Origin: Cavia porcellus
Taxonomy: Eukaryota > Chordata > Mammalia > Rodentia > Caviidae
Assembly: GCF_034190915.1 (NCBI RefSeq)
Contig: NW_026947484.1
Coordinates: 212,672,657 to 212,736,656 of the forward strand
Reading direction: 5' to 3'
DNA length: 64,000 nt
Under the pieces are notes generated by a model. That model was not told the origin of the DNA. It did no database searches and saw only the letters and a program-made list of their open reading frames with translations. Shown one piece after another: positions 11,889 to 23,925 of the stretch (position 1 is the stretch's first letter; each line of letters starts with the position of its first letter). Position numbers and translations under genes: made by a program.

Positions 11889-12020
11889 TTTTTTTTTTGT
11901 TTTATTTTGTTTTGAGACAGGGTCTCACTATGTAGTTTAGGCTGGCCTCACACTAAAGGTGATCCTCCTGCCTCAGTCTCTAGAGCGCTGGGATCACAGT
12001 ATGCAACTACCATGCCCAGC
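11889..12020 (-). repeat. B1-type SINE
   Basis: Reversed copy: T-rich tail, GAGACAGGGTCTCACTATGTAG, GGCTGGCCTCACACT, GATCCTCCTGCCTCAGTCTC, GCTGGGATCACAGTATGCAAC, ACCATGCCCAGC. Confidence 0.9.
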
Positions 12021-12069
12021 AATTCTTTAGAACTTAAATCCTATGTGGTATTTATGATCAGTAATCTTT

Positions 12070-12143
12070 GGCTTTCCTTTTTGGAGCCTAGAGCCCCAAT
12101 GATGCTATGTGAGCACTCTACCACTGAGCCATACTCCCAACTA
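12070..12143 (-). repeat. ID-like tRNA-derived SINE, old
   Basis: GAGCACTCTACCACTGAGCCATACTCCCA is the reversed A-box half of a classical ID element. The tail half is degraded. It lies 50 bases after a B1 in the same orientation, so a composite B1-ID insertion is possible. Confidence 0.55.
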
Positions 12144-14827
12144 TGCTCAACTAGTACCAGACACTCAACAGAGTTGAAGCTATTGCTGTAGAACTCAGGA
12201 CACAAAGGCTGTCCTAACCACAAGTGGAAAGAAAAGGCTCCTGGAGGTTTTCTCAGGGGAGATTTTTATGGAAAAGTAGACTTGGCCAGGGGTGGTGAGG
12301 GAGCCCCAAGAAGACAGGACAGACTGGGCCTGGTGAAGATCAGCTTGTAGGGACATAGGCTTTGCTGTGGGGCTGACCTCCAGGGCGATTACTAGGACCC
12401 CTGCTCCTGAGGTGTCCCAAGGTGCCCTTCCTGGTGAGCTGAACTGTGGGCAACCCTATTGTGGCATTTCTTCTGTTTTTGCATTCCTCGTATTCCTACA
12501 ATGAGACGATTGTGCACTTATTACAAGAGGAGATTATCTCCGCAGGCACTGAGCCTGTTTTAGCGCAAGGACCTTGCCATGCCAGAGCCAAGACTTCTGA
12601 GGTCACAACTCAGTTGCCAGTTCTAGAGAATCTCTGACAAACCTCCAAGCCACTGGGGAATCTGCTCTTTGCCAGACTGACTTATTTTAAAAGACGAGCT
12701 ATGCTAAACAGGGGCTGGGCAAAGGTGGGCTCTGTATGCATGGGTGTTTCACAGTAGGCCCTGCCCATGAGGCGTCCACGTGTGCCTGGCCCAGTGTGCA
12801 GAGGCTGAGGGAAGAGAAAGGCTGGCATTTTAAAACTAAGTAAGGAAAACCGAAAAGAGCATTTCTTAGTGCCACAAAGGGGTATCAGGGCAGAAGCAGT
12901 CACTCACATTTCTGAATTCTGTAAAGCTATGGGAATGGCACTGCTGATAGCACTTGGGCCGCCAAGGGACAGAGATGGGGGAGGCAGAGTTTATTGGGTT
13001 CTGCCATGAGGAGGAGCTTTAAGATCCAAACTTGGAGAGAAAGTTACAAGAAAAGGGAAACAAAATATTACTAAGGCTTCTACATGTTGCAACAAACACA
13101 GGATGTAAATGTTCTGGGACCTGGATCAGAATGTGTTCAGCAGCTACAGTTACACATTCTTAGCTGGAGTTAAATCATCCTGTGAATGATTCACCTCCAT
13201 GCCTACAGGTGAACTTCTTGGCTCTGAGGAGACAGCTGAGGAAATTTAAATGGGTAATATTCCATAGAAGGAGGCAAAGGCTACCCAGACTAGCAGGGGT
13301 GTTTCTCTCTTTAATAAAGTAACTCTTTGCTCCTTTATTACAGAGATGGGACCAGGCAACGTCTCTAGAAAAAAATCAAGCTTGTCTTAGTGGGAGACCA
13401 CCTTGTCTTAACAACTTTCAGCTGCCAGGTTCTCTTGACCATCTTTCTTCTTTGGTTCCTTCTCACTTCAAACTAGGATAGCCTATGTGTTTTCCTGCCT
13501 GCAGAGATCACTGGAGACAGGGCTGAGCCCCAGAGAGTAAGAACATTCTAGAAACAGCCAGTTTCCTTCTCTGTTGTTGCCTAGCACCCATATGACAAAC
13601 TGTAAACCAGGGTCAGTAACTAATCCTAGGTCTCCACTTTCAGATGTGGCCTAATCATCCAGAAGGATTTCTGGAACTGTCCTTATTAAGGAAAAGAAAT
13701 ACATAACCCTACTTTTAAAATCCAGGAAGCTCTAACACTCTATCAAGTTCCTAAGACTTTTTTTCTTTCCTCTATAATCCTTGGCTGAGTTCAAAGGTTA
13801 GCACTTTCCCAGAGGCTCATTAACAATAATGTTTATTTCATACATTTGGAGGTTGCAAAGTTTGATTCATCGTTCCTATTTGGAAAAAAATTATTTTTTA
13901 TTAACAAAATGGAGGAGCAAAGAGGGACTGAGGTAAGGGTAAAAAATGGGAAGAAAGCACTTGGAAGGCAGGCTCTGTTCTGAATGTTTTCATCTTGGTA
14001 TGACAAATCACTGTTCTTTTCACCTTTCTGAGCCACTGTGACTTCTTCTCTCCTCCTTACTGCTGGAGGGGGGGGGTGCTCTGTGGAGGGGAGCAGGGTT
14101 TAAGACAAATATGGTATATACTTGTGCCACTACAGACGGTGTTATATAAATAAAATACAGTGATGGGTCTCACTAGAATTTCTGGGTTCTGTACTAGAAG
14201 GGAAACTCAGCAGAATGCTCTGAGGCCAGGATGTCACAAATAGTCCTATCAAACCGAGCCATCGCGGACTGCTGGGGTGATGAGCAGGAATATTCAGTGA
14301 CTGGTTGAGGCCAAGGAATCCCTGTAGTTTATCTGTGAGGGCTATCGAGTTTCTGCTAACGGGACCCTAAGGGGACCCATCACTTCCCATGTCTGGCTAG
14401 TGAGAGGTAGTTAGGGGGCACTGGTCAGGGCAAGGGGAGTGCTTGATGCTCCTCCCCTGGCCGCCAGCACAGCCTCCTCTCATTCTTCAAGGCCCACTCA
14501 TGCTCCTCGATCACCCTTCTGAATGTCCCAGCTGGGTTGACTCTATCTACTGTCTACACTTTTTGCTCCTTAGCAGTCTATACCAAGTGGTGAGTCTCCT
14601 GTCATCTGTGTAAACCAATATGCACATGGTTGATGGAGAGCCAGGAACTATTCAGACTGGGGGAGAAATCTGAGGCTGTTGCTAAGTTTCCTCTAAAACT
14701 AAATCCAGACACTGCTGGGGAGGAGCTTGTAAAGGCCCTTCTGTGTGCTGCCCTCTAGAGGTGGGGCTGAGAACACTACTGTCCAGATCCATGAAAGATC
14801 AATAATGCCCTGCATTGGGTTTCCCAG

Positions 14828-14829
<2 letters not shown>
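12144..14829. other. Intronic sequence with no recognisable element
   Basis: About 2.7 kb of unique sequence. No repeat, RNA gene or coding exon could be supported. Confidence 0.45.

Positions 14830-14866
<37 letters not shown>
14830..14866. repeat. (TG)n microsatellite
   Basis: Eighteen uninterrupted TG dinucleotides. Confidence 0.97.
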
Positions 14867-14867
<1 letters not shown>

Positions 14868-15234
14868 ACCTATTATGCACCGAGCACTGTTTGATGGAAT
14901 TATTACTCAAGAATACATGGTAAACCAGTTTTGAGTGTCTTTATAGTTTTGGTTTGGGGTCTGGGGAAGGAATTTATAAACTTTGTCCCACCTAAATCCT
15001 GAATAGGTGACTGATATTTTAATTTAAATATTAATGCCAATGTGCCAAGCTTCAGAATTCCGGGATTTGATGAACAAGTGCGGACTCTCATCTAAAGTGT
15101 TCGGCTGCTCTAAATGTTGGGTGCCTGCTGTCAAATCTCATGAATACTCTGATCCACTCTAAACTATTCCTATTTTCTTATGACACATACCACTATGTGT
15201 TTAATTTGTAATATTCTCTAATTCTCAAACCCCT

Positions 15235-15395
15235 CCCAAATTCTAACGTCCTCTCCTCATGTAGACTGCAACTCCTTGAGGGCAGCGACTATGCATTCTA
15301 CTTTTCACATTGCCACCAGGACCAGCACATTCCTGGTGCACACAGCAGGCATTTAATTTAGTGGAACGGGTTGCATTTTAGAATAAACAAATGTT
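15235..15395 (+). repeat. L2 3'-end relic
   Basis: CTCCTTGAGGGCAGCGACTATG, a degraded 'cacagtgcctggcacacagcaggc' segment and CATTTAATTTAGTGG follow the L2 3' terminus. Confidence 0.6.
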
Positions 15396-15417
15396 TAACA
15401 TTCACCCACTCTAAACC

Positions 15418-15700
15418 CTTCACTGTGCAGATAAGGAAACTGAAACCAGCATGTTATAAGGAACTAACTTAGTAAGAATATAGTCCTTCTGTTCTTGTCT
15501 TAGAGCTAAGAACAAACTTTATGAGGGTTAAATCATTCTCCTCTGGTGTAGGTATATAGGGCCCCCCATTTTGCAGCTGGAGAAACAAGTATGGAGTATT
15601 TAAGTTAATTTCCTAAGACTCTGCAGCTAAGAGGTACATCCAAGACTTGAGCCCAGGCAGGCTGGCTCCAGAGCCCATGTGCTGACCCCTGCTCTCTCTG
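15418..15700 (-). repeat. MIR SINE relic
   Basis: A small fragment at 15418-15470 (GATAAGGAAACTGAAACC) is followed by a fuller reversed MIR at 15545-15700: CCATTTTGCAGCTGGAGAAAC, CTCTGCAGCTAAGAGGTAC, GAGCCCAGGCAGGCTGGCTCCAGAGCCC. Confidence 0.75.
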
Positions 15701-17670
15701 CTTTTTCTTTCCAGAACCTAGAACCTGTCCTCTATTTCCATACCATGGTCTAGACTATCTCTCACCTTGACTATCTTGCCCCCTATTCATCTACAGCTCC
15801 TGTGGGCAGGAATCCTGAATACAGCTCAAAGAAAGTACACATGAAGCATGCTAGGCCAGTAAGACAATCAAATTCCTCCTCCTCAGATGTTGTGCAGATC
15901 TTTCAATACTTGTTTTTCCCTATGGAGGAGATAAGGATCTATTAGGAGTGCAAATGCCGTTGCCAAGGCCTCTCCGCCCTGGCCAAATGTTGCCTAATTC
16001 TTGCACAACCATGAAGTCACATGGGAGGCTCAGCCCCCAGGCAGGTTATCCAGCCACTCCTCTCTGCAACCTTCTGTGTCCCTCCCCCACCCATTGTGGC
16101 CCCCATATTTAAGCAAAGCTACTCCACTGTGTCTGGTTCTCTTGATACTGGGTAGTGGGGACTGGAAATAAAAAGAAGAGCAGAGTCCTCAATGGTCCAG
16201 CTTCCCCGGGGAGTATAATTTACTCCCCTGTTGGCAGGAGCGTCAGCCACAATGACAAGATTCAGTGTTTCTCTGGTCTTCACAGGACAGGAAAGTGGCT
16301 AACAACCCCATGGGCCACTGATGTCTGGAGAGAGCTGCTGCAATCTCTGGGGCTCAGAATTGTTTCCATGTCATGCTGACTGCCTCCCATCCTGTGCCAG
16401 GCTGCCCCAATAAAGAATAACTGGGACCCTCTAATCACAGTTCTCTTTATAGGAAGTAATCGTTGCAGGTCGGCTATTTTCTCTTTTCAGGATTTAAATG
16501 AGGTGAAGAGGACAGGCTTGCACTAATCTTGTATTAGTAGTTTTCTATTTCTTCTATAATTTGTTTCAAAACAAAAACCACTCACACAAATTCTGAAAAA
16601 TCATCAATGTACTACAATGTCAACTTAGCACCAAACTTTTTATCCATGCGCCACCTATGGATGAGTAAGTACCAAGTGTACCTCAAGTGAAGACGCATAC
16701 CCCAAGGAATTTTCTGTGCTGGTTGGCAGGAAGAGAGAACATGGTGGTGGAACTCATCCTGCAACACCTCTGACACCACCAGCACCCAGGCCGGCATTCT
16801 CCTGCAGTGTAAGGGAAAGGCTGACTAATCCATACCACTGCCTTCATCCAATCTGATTTACCTAGATTCTCAGCTGAACTATGAGGAGGTCACTGCCAGA
16901 GTGAGTCATGCCATCCTTCACCTACTACGGGACATTCTTACACGGGGCTATTAGGGCTTTTACCGCAAAGCAAGCACACCCTTGGTGCCCCTCCCAGGCC
17001 CTCAGCAAACTCTCACATTAGCAGAATTCTGCTTTGTGCTCTTCCTCCCACCTCCGCTGGACAGGGCAAAAACAGCTTCTCCCCAAAAAGCAATGTCCTC
17101 AACAATTCCAAAGGACATTAATATTCTAATGCAATATAGTAATGGTTTTCACTATCTTTATCATTTAAGACTCTGGCCTATATACCAAGAGCCACTGCCC
17201 ACTAGAGAGCACTGGGTTCAACAGGTTTTTGGGAGCTGTCTTCTCTATGATTTTAGGGAGGGAAGGACTCGCCTCTGGGGCTGTCCTAAGGCTGTCCTTA
17301 TGTAATCCTCCTGCTCCACCTGGAAAGGTCAGTCCACTCTAAAGACACTTGCACACATACCTCACAACAGCTCCAGAGCATACCTAAAAATCAAAGAGCC
17401 TCTCTGTCCTTGGGGAACTAACCAGTGCAAATACTATAGCAAAAGGCTGAACCCAAGTAGCACAGGCACATAGCACAGAGGAAAGACTGAGCCTGATTCC
17501 AGCCCAATCCATTTTTAGTGCAGAGCACAAATATTAACCAATTTTGGATTTCTCTACCCTTGATACTTTACACGGAAGACTCTGCCTTTCCCGTTAAGTC
17601 ATTTAGAAAGTGCAACCAGTTCCCTGCTTATGTAACTGCTTGTAATATATAGCTTTAAAACGTAAATTCA
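15701..17670. other. Intronic sequence with no recognisable element
   Basis: Unique sequence. A TATTTAAG box near 16108 and AATAAA near 16410 have no supporting structure. Confidence 0.45.
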
Positions 17671-17750
17671 GGACCAGAGATGTAGCTCAGTGGTAGAGCA
17701 CTTGCTTAGCATGCATGCAATTTGATCCTTAGCATCAAATAAAACAAAGC
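17671..17750 (+). repeat. Classical ID-like tRNA-Ala-derived SINE
   Basis: GGACCAGAGATGTAGCTCAGTGGTAGAGCACTTGCTTAGCATGCATG is the tRNA-Ala-like head with the A box, followed by a diverged B box (TTTGATCC) and an A-rich tail. Confidence 0.85.
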
Positions 17751-19154
17751 AACTTACTGTGGCCTCTGGGAGCTGACCAAGGATGACCATTTCTTATTTC
17801 TCACTCAGCTCAGCATGTCCCAGTCTTCCTCAGCAAGGACCACACCACAGAAGAAGTGAGGCATCGATGTTCCCTCTAACTGTGTGGTGCCCAGGTTTGT
17901 CCATAGACCACCCAGGCCAAAGAGTTCTAAGAGCAATCTTTCCTTACCTGCAACATATACCTATGCTTTGTATTCTCATTAGTAAGATTTGGGATTTTTT
18001 TCAATCGTGAATATTTATGGAGCATCTACTATTGTTTATCCTTGCCCTTGCTTTTAAGCTTCTTACAAACAGCTAAAGAGGCCAGAGATTGTCCTGTCAC
18101 ACAAAAGCCATACATTAAATGTTGGTGGTGGTAATGTAGGCCACACATCATGTGGGCTGGCAGAAACATGTGAAAGGTAAAGGTCGATCATTTCAGAAGG
18201 CAGAAGGATCAAATTTAATTCAGTCATTTTCGTCTGATCACTCACGTAGACCAGGAGACCCTCCCAATCCATGTACAACTCCGCTTTGACTTCAATCAAG
18301 TCAAACAAACAAACATCTAGATACACGGCAGTGGGACTATTCAGTGAAATTCACAACTTTTAGAGAAAAATATTTGTTCTCAATGAGGTTGGTCATCCAA
18401 CTATATATCTCTTAACAACATAAAGAGGATATAAATCTGTGGATGATCTGGGGACTCAAAAGTGCTATACAAATTCAGAGTTTAGCCCTTTATACAATCT
18501 TGTTGGTTCCTCCTGTCTGCTGGTTAAAGGATTTCATCATGTGTGGACACAACTGCCTCTGCCACCTCGTATATTTACCTTTCTTAGCAAGTATTTATTG
18601 AGCACTATTTTATATCCATCACTAAGCTTAGTACCAAATAACAAGAATTTTAAGAGCACACTGTAGAAGAAATGAATTAAGAAGAATATGGCAGCTCTTA
18701 AAAAAAAAAACCTACCTTGTTGTTAACCTTATCTATATTTTAAAGCTTGTCAGCTAAGAGCCCTGTGTTGCCCAGGTGCTGTGTTAGGACGTGTAGGTGT
18801 GATTCAGGAGGTTCCAGCACACTTTGGGAAAGCTGTATGTGTCACTCAGTTCCAAGTCCACCACTTCCCTTTCAAAGCAAGCTAGACTGAAGCTTTTTCA
18901 GCTGTCAATAGATTGATTTGTTTTGGTAATCTTTCCACTTAGAGAGACTGCATAGGTCAGGGATAACAAACTTTGACCCCAAGGATGGGTGAGTGTGGCT
19001 CTGAGTGGCAGTGTATGCAGGGTTCCAAGCCCATGTCTGGGCTCAGGGAGCTGTCAGGGAGTCCTATTGCCAGCCCTGGGGTAGACTAGAACAGAGATGT
19101 TTCAGTGTTGTGTATCTGCAGTCCCTGATATAAAGAAAAGCAGGATGCTTTGGA
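17751..19154. other. Intronic sequence with no recognisable element
   Basis: Unique sequence with a (CAAA)-type run near 18302 and A10 at 18701. No gene seen. Confidence 0.45.
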
Positions 19155-19290
19155 GCCCCATGTGCCTTCACTCCCAGGTTTAAGTCCAGACATAGATATC
19201 TAAGGTCTTTAAGACCCAAGGCAAGTCATTTAGCCTTGCAATATCTCAGCTCCATATCTGTAAATAGGAAGAATACCTATGTTTCAGGGT
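19155..19290 (+). repeat. MIR SINE relic interrupted by a MER5-type element
   Basis: GGCAAGTCATTTAGCC, TATCTCAGCTCCATATCTGTAAATAGGAAGAATACCTATGTTTCAGGG follows the MIR central and 3' region ('gggcaagtcacttaacctctctgagcctcagtttcctcatctgtaaaatggg'). Confidence 0.7.
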
Positions 19291-19480
19291 TGATATAGTT
19301 CTCAAAATGTGACCCTGGGACAGTAACATCAGCTTTACCTGGGAAATTGTCAGAAGCCCAAATTCTGAGCCTTGCCCTGCAACTCCTGAATCAGAACCTC
19401 TGGGGATGAGGTCCAGTGTGCTGAGCTGTACTGAGACTCTAGGAGGTCCTGATGCATAAAGTTTGGAACGCGGTTGTAAA
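19291..19480 (+). repeat. MER5A-type hAT DNA transposon relic
   Basis: GTTCTCAAAATGTGACCCTGGGACAG, ATCAGCTTTACCTGGGAAATTGTCAGAAGCCCAAATTCTGAGCC, CCTGAATCAGAACCTCTGGGGATGAGG and GGTCCTGATGCATAAAGTTTGG match the MER5A body nearly end to end. Confidence 0.85.
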
Positions 19481-19945
19481 GAACACATGTTACATTGTAA
19501 GTCCCACAGTGCTTCTAAAGATAGAAGCCACCTTTTCATCTACTTGTAGCTAGCAAAGTTCCAGGCTCAAAAGAGGGCCTCAATGAAGGCTTTTTCTCCT
19601 TTCTTGACAAAATCCATGCTTCCACCTAAGAACCTATGGGGCGGGCAAAAGAGGGCTGTGTATATTGCTTCAGGTGGAGAAATTAGACAGCAGGATGGTT
19701 CAGAGACCCAAGCGAGTGCTTGGCAAGGTGTCTAGGTGATTTCCTCCCCAGGAAGAGGAAAGAAAATGGACTCAGGCTCCTGCAGCAGATGACAATTATT
19801 ATTCTCCAAGAAGAAAGAGATCTATGCCTCTGCATCACTCTAAATCAAGAGGATTATACAGGGTAGGTCCAATCCACAACAGGCTTGCCTTCATTAAATC
19901 TCATTCAGAAAGTTTCAGTTACTTAAGTCCCAAAGGCCTCTGTTT
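19481..19945. other. Intronic sequence with no recognisable element
   Basis: No element recognised between the MER5A relic and the next B1. Confidence 0.45.
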
Positions 19946-20137
19946 AAAATAGTTTCAGCAGGGTGCGGTGGCACACACCTGTAATCTCAGTACTTGGAAG
20001 GCTGTGGCAGGAGGATCACCATGAGTTCGAGGCCAGCCTCAGCTACATACACAAGTTCAAGGCCAGTCTGCACTACATAGTGAAACCCTGTCTCCAAAAA
20101 CAAAAATGAAAACAAAATAATAATAAAAATAGTTTCA
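19946..20137 (+). repeat. B1-type SINE with 12-bp target-site duplication
   Basis: The body at 19957-20125 has GGGTGCGGTGGCACACACC, GTAATCTCAGTACTTGG, GGCAGGAGGATC, GAGTTCGAGGCCAGCCTCAG, a second CAAGTTCAAGGCCAGTCTGC, CTACATAGTGAAACCCTG and an A-rich tail. It is flanked by exact AAAATAGTTTCA repeats at 19946-19957 and 20126-20137. The doubled 'ttcaaggccag' segment is the known internal duplication of rodent B1. Confidence 0.92.
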
Positions 20138-20329
20138 CCTGCTCCATAACACAGACTTTGGAAACAGGTCTATGGAGAGAGCTGTACTAAACACAGTTAC
20201 CATATGGTGTCTCCCTCTCTCCCTGACACCTTTCTAGACTGACAGCCTTGAAGGACTCACAGGTATAAGCGATGGGCAGTGATGCCATTCCTACCCAGGC
20301 TGTGTGTGTAGGGGGTGGGAGGGCCATAC

Positions 20330-21018
20330 ATTTACAAAGATAAATAAATCACTAGTCATTAGGGGAATGCAAATCAAAACCACAATGAGCTATCACTTCA
20401 CACCCACTGCGGTTACTATTAGCTGAAAAACAGAATGCAACAAGTGTTGACAAGAATGTGCATTGCTGATGGGAACATAAAACAGTACAGCTGCTATGAA
20501 ACACAGTATGACAGTTTAAAAAAATATAGAACTAATGTAAGATCTAACAATTTCACTGCTAGGTGGATACCCAAAAGAAATGAAAGTAGGAACTCAGATA
20601 CTTGTACCTTCCTGTTCACAGCAGCCAAGGATGGAAACAACCTAAACGTAAGTTGGTGGATAAATGTGTAAACAAAAAATACAGTTTATACATACAGAAA
20701 ATAATATTATCATTTTAAAAAGGCGTGAAATGTTGACTCATGAATTAACCTGGAAAAGCAGAAAACACCAAGCCAAGTGAAATAAACTCAGCACAAAAGG
20801 ACAAATATTTAACGTTTCCATTTCTGAGGCACTCAAGATTGCGAGAGTAGATGGGAATGCGAATACAGTTTCAATCTGAGATGATAAAAGAGTTCTTAAG
20901 AGTGACAGCAGTAATGGCAGCACATCGGCGTGAAAAGATTTAATGCCACTGAACAGGACACTTAAAAACTGTCAAGATGGAAATCTTTATATTATGCCTA
21001 TTTTCCACAATAAAAAAG
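20330..21018 (+). repeat. Old L1 3' end (ORF2 C-terminus and 3' UTR)
   Basis: AGTCATTAGGGGAATGCAAATCAAAACCACAATGAG, GGAACATAAAACAGTACAGC, GGATACCCAAAAGAAATG, GTTCACAGCAGCCAAGGATGG and the end ACACTTAAAAACTGTCAAGATGG...ATTATGCCTATTTTCCACAATAAAAAAG follow the mammalian L1 3' region in order. It is 5'-truncated and has no intact frame. Confidence 0.85.
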
Positions 21019-21099
21019 AGCAGTTAGCCACCTTAGCCCCACCAGCACCACAAAAGAGAAAAGGTCCACAAATGTTCTACAGGACTCCTAGTAAATTCT

Positions 21100-21490
21100 T
21101 CAATCAAAAGGACCCCAAGGCCTCTCCATGTGCTAAGTCCACACACCTTCCAGACAGTGTCTTAATGCGCTCCTGCTTGCCAGGTTTCAAGCGTTTTTGC
21201 TGTGCAGACACTGAGCTGAAAATGGAGATTTGGCTGTGGCTCTCCGGTGCGTACACTCAGCAGCTTCAAAATCCCCATCCTGCTTTCTGTTAATGACGGC
21301 TGGCTTCGACCTTTCCATTAGTCTACAAACTACTATTAAAAAAGCCATTTATCACATTAACACTGAGGACTGCAAAAGTCATCTGCAAGCAGCGTGCACT
21401 TTTCCACGTAGGAGTTGCCATGCCAACAGCCGCTGCACGCTCACTGTACAAACGTATCAGTTTTAACAAAGTCCTGTTCCACAGTTCTGA
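21100..21490. promoter_or_regulatory. Candidate conserved intronic enhancer with a cluster of hypoxia-response cores
   Basis: This is unique sequence directly after an old L1 end. It contains about eleven CpGs between 21167 and 21454, while the flanks are nearly CpG-free. Three RCGTG cores (the HIF/ARNT binding core) occur in 49 bases: GCGTG at 21392-21396 on plus, ACGTG at 21409-21405 on minus, and GCGTG at 21440-21436 on minus. It lies about 17 kb inside EPAS1 intron 1. Retained CpGs in an old, AT-rich intron suggest constraint or lack of methylation. Function is inferred. Confidence 0.4.
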
Positions 21491-23730
21491 GATCCAATTC
21501 AGCCTTCTTCCTCTCCACTTCCCAAATGTGCACACATGGCCGGGACTTACCAAAATCAGGTAATAACCAAGTAAAGAGAGCAATTACAAAAATCAACTTA
21601 CTAAACTTTCATACACCAAAGATCTTGAAAAGCAAAGATTATTGTTTCCTTTCTCTAACTCTTATTTCCATCTTCACTCCTTGGAATACCAGAGTTAAGG
21701 AATTTGATATAATAATAGTTTGGCTAGTAAGTCTAGAAAAAGGAGTCCAGGGTGAATAAAATTGAAGGAGAAACTATAATTATGCCAATTGTCGTAATAA
21801 ATCATTTGCCAGAATAGCAGACAGCTATAAACAACATCCTCAGTCTATCAGTGCCAAATTCAGCTGCAAATTTTTGTTTTAAAAGATGCTGGAGAACTTT
21901 AAAATAAATGTGCTTAAACCAACTAGCATTATCATGCTTTTTGATTTAGACAAAATTTCTGAAACAGAGAGCTTTAGTAAACAATCTGTCTTGTCCTAAA
22001 AGTAAACCTAACAATAACCCACATGGAAGCAATTATGCTGTCTCATCCTAAAATTTTCAGTTAAATCAAATAAATACTCAATTCAGTACAAAGGTGAATA
22101 AAAACAACAGGCAGATGTGGCATTGAAAGCTTTAAAGCTTATACTCTATCATTCAGATTTGTTCATGGTTAGAAGATTATGAAAAAGATGCTTGAAGTTT
22201 ACCATAAATCTAGATCATTCTTTTGGCAGTTTAAGAAAGAAAGCTATTCATAACTCAAAAAGTACACAACCTTTAGGGGTGATATAGAAATGTCATATGG
22301 ATAGCATACGGGTTGTATCAAACATTTCAGAAGGGTGATAACCAGCTAAAATTTTAAATGGAGCTTCTTTGAAATCATGGGCACAGGAAAGCCACCAGAG
22401 GAAAACTTGTTCTACGAGTTCATGGCTCCCTGCTCAAAGCACACACAAGGGACACACTCAGAGATCACTTTACCCAAAGTGAGACCTGGCCAGGCTCTGG
22501 GACCTGTCATCACTGCAGCCTCCTCCTATGTAATCATAGGAATTATTCTAAGCCTAGAGAAAGACTTACACAGGCACATAACCTTTTATTTTGTACTTAT
22601 TTCTGGGATACCAGAGCTAAAACACTGGTCAGAAATTCAGGAGAGATGCTGCTTTTCAGGTTTGAAAATGATCTTTGGGCTAGTTATCACTTGTTTTCTG
22701 AGCCTGGACATGTCAATGAACAGGAGTTTCATCATGATCTATCTGGAAGCAGAATGTAATACAGCTATTTATTAAATCTATGTTTCCTAATTGTAAGCAA
22801 GTTCTGATATATTGCTCTATAGAAAATGAAATGTTGCAACAGCATGTAATATGGTAATATTTTACAGCAGTGTGTTATTAATTATATAGAAGGTTATGAT
22901 ATTCACCCATGCATTAACAGTGGTTATGCCCTCTTGATGACTTTTTATGAGGTACATTCATACTTTATATAATCAGAAGAAAACCGTAGCCACTTCTAAA
23001 ATAATTTTACAGAAGAAATGTTTCATGGACATGAGTGTGTGTGGGCACATGCTTACAGGGTTTCCCTGACTCCCTTCTAGCTCAAATTTTCCACCAAATA
23101 AGGTGAGGGGCCCTGCCCCTGCCATCACCTGATTCCCACCCCAGAGCGCCCGTGGGTGAATCTGAATACCCTCGTCTTCCCTCCACATCCTCTTCTCCAT
23201 CCAATAACGTCAGTGAGCTGCCCCCACACCGGGGCCAGCCATTCAAGAGGCAAGGAAATATTATGCAAGAGCACAGGAAGTCACAGGAGACAGGATTCTG
23301 GGCAGGCCTGGCAAGGAGTCTGTGTGAACTCCAGCGAACAAGCAGACTTTGCTCAGTGGGGCCAAAGCCAGCAAAAAGCCTTCCCAAGGCAGCAAGGGAG
23401 ACCAGGCCTCCTCGCATCTCTGGCCAGTGGGTGGCCATCCAGAACTTGATGTACTTGATATAAGGCAGATAAACCCAATCCCCAGTATTTCTACTTTTTT
23501 GGCCCAAGTTCAAGGTGACTCCCAACACTTCTGCACTGTGACTCACCTCTGTCCCACAGCACATCACCCCCTCCCCCAGTATGTACATGACTTCATTCAG
23601 TAATTTCAGGCTTGTTTCTCTTAAGGCCACGGGCTTTCTAGTTCAGTTTTCTCACTTGCTGCCTTAGGCCGCAGGGCACAGTCCACTCAGGCTGTTTGTG
23701 TTAATTACCTACCAGCTCTGAGCCCAGGAC
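21491..23730. other. AT-rich intronic sequence with no recognisable element
   Basis: Unusually AT-rich unique sequence to about 23.0 kb, without repeats I can name; then normal composition. A 182-codon minus frame and overlapping plus frames at 23.08-23.63 kb look like chance. Confidence 0.4.
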
Positions 23731-23739
23731 ATGACTACA

Positions 23740-23778
23740 TGTATATATATTATAGTATATATAATGTATAAATATTCT
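23740..23778. repeat. AT-rich (TA)n-like tract
   Basis: GTATATATATTATAGTATATATAATG is a short imperfect TA repeat. Confidence 0.7.
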
Positions 23779-23794
23779 TGATGCTCTAATCCAT

Positions 23795-23925
23795 CTGGCT
23801 GGGTGGAGATTATAGCAACCATCTAACAGATGTGGAACCAAGGCTCAGAGGGAGTCTGCCTGTGACAGCTCTCGTGAAAATGTGTCACAACTGGAGCCAA
23901 GTCTCCCTGTTCCAGCATTCTCCCT
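23795..23925 (-). repeat. MIR SINE relic
   Basis: CATCTAACAGATGTGGAACCAAGGCTCAGAGGGAGTC, then CACAACTGGAGCCAAG, in the order of a reversed MIR. Confidence 0.5.

Noticed and set aside
16100..16420. TATTTAAG box followed by AATAAA, suggesting a small transcription unit
   Set aside because: No exon, frame or repeat identity between them; both motifs are common by chance.
23082..23630. 182-codon minus frame in intron 1
   Set aside because: No recognisable domain, overlapping plus frames of similar quality, no splice or promoter support.
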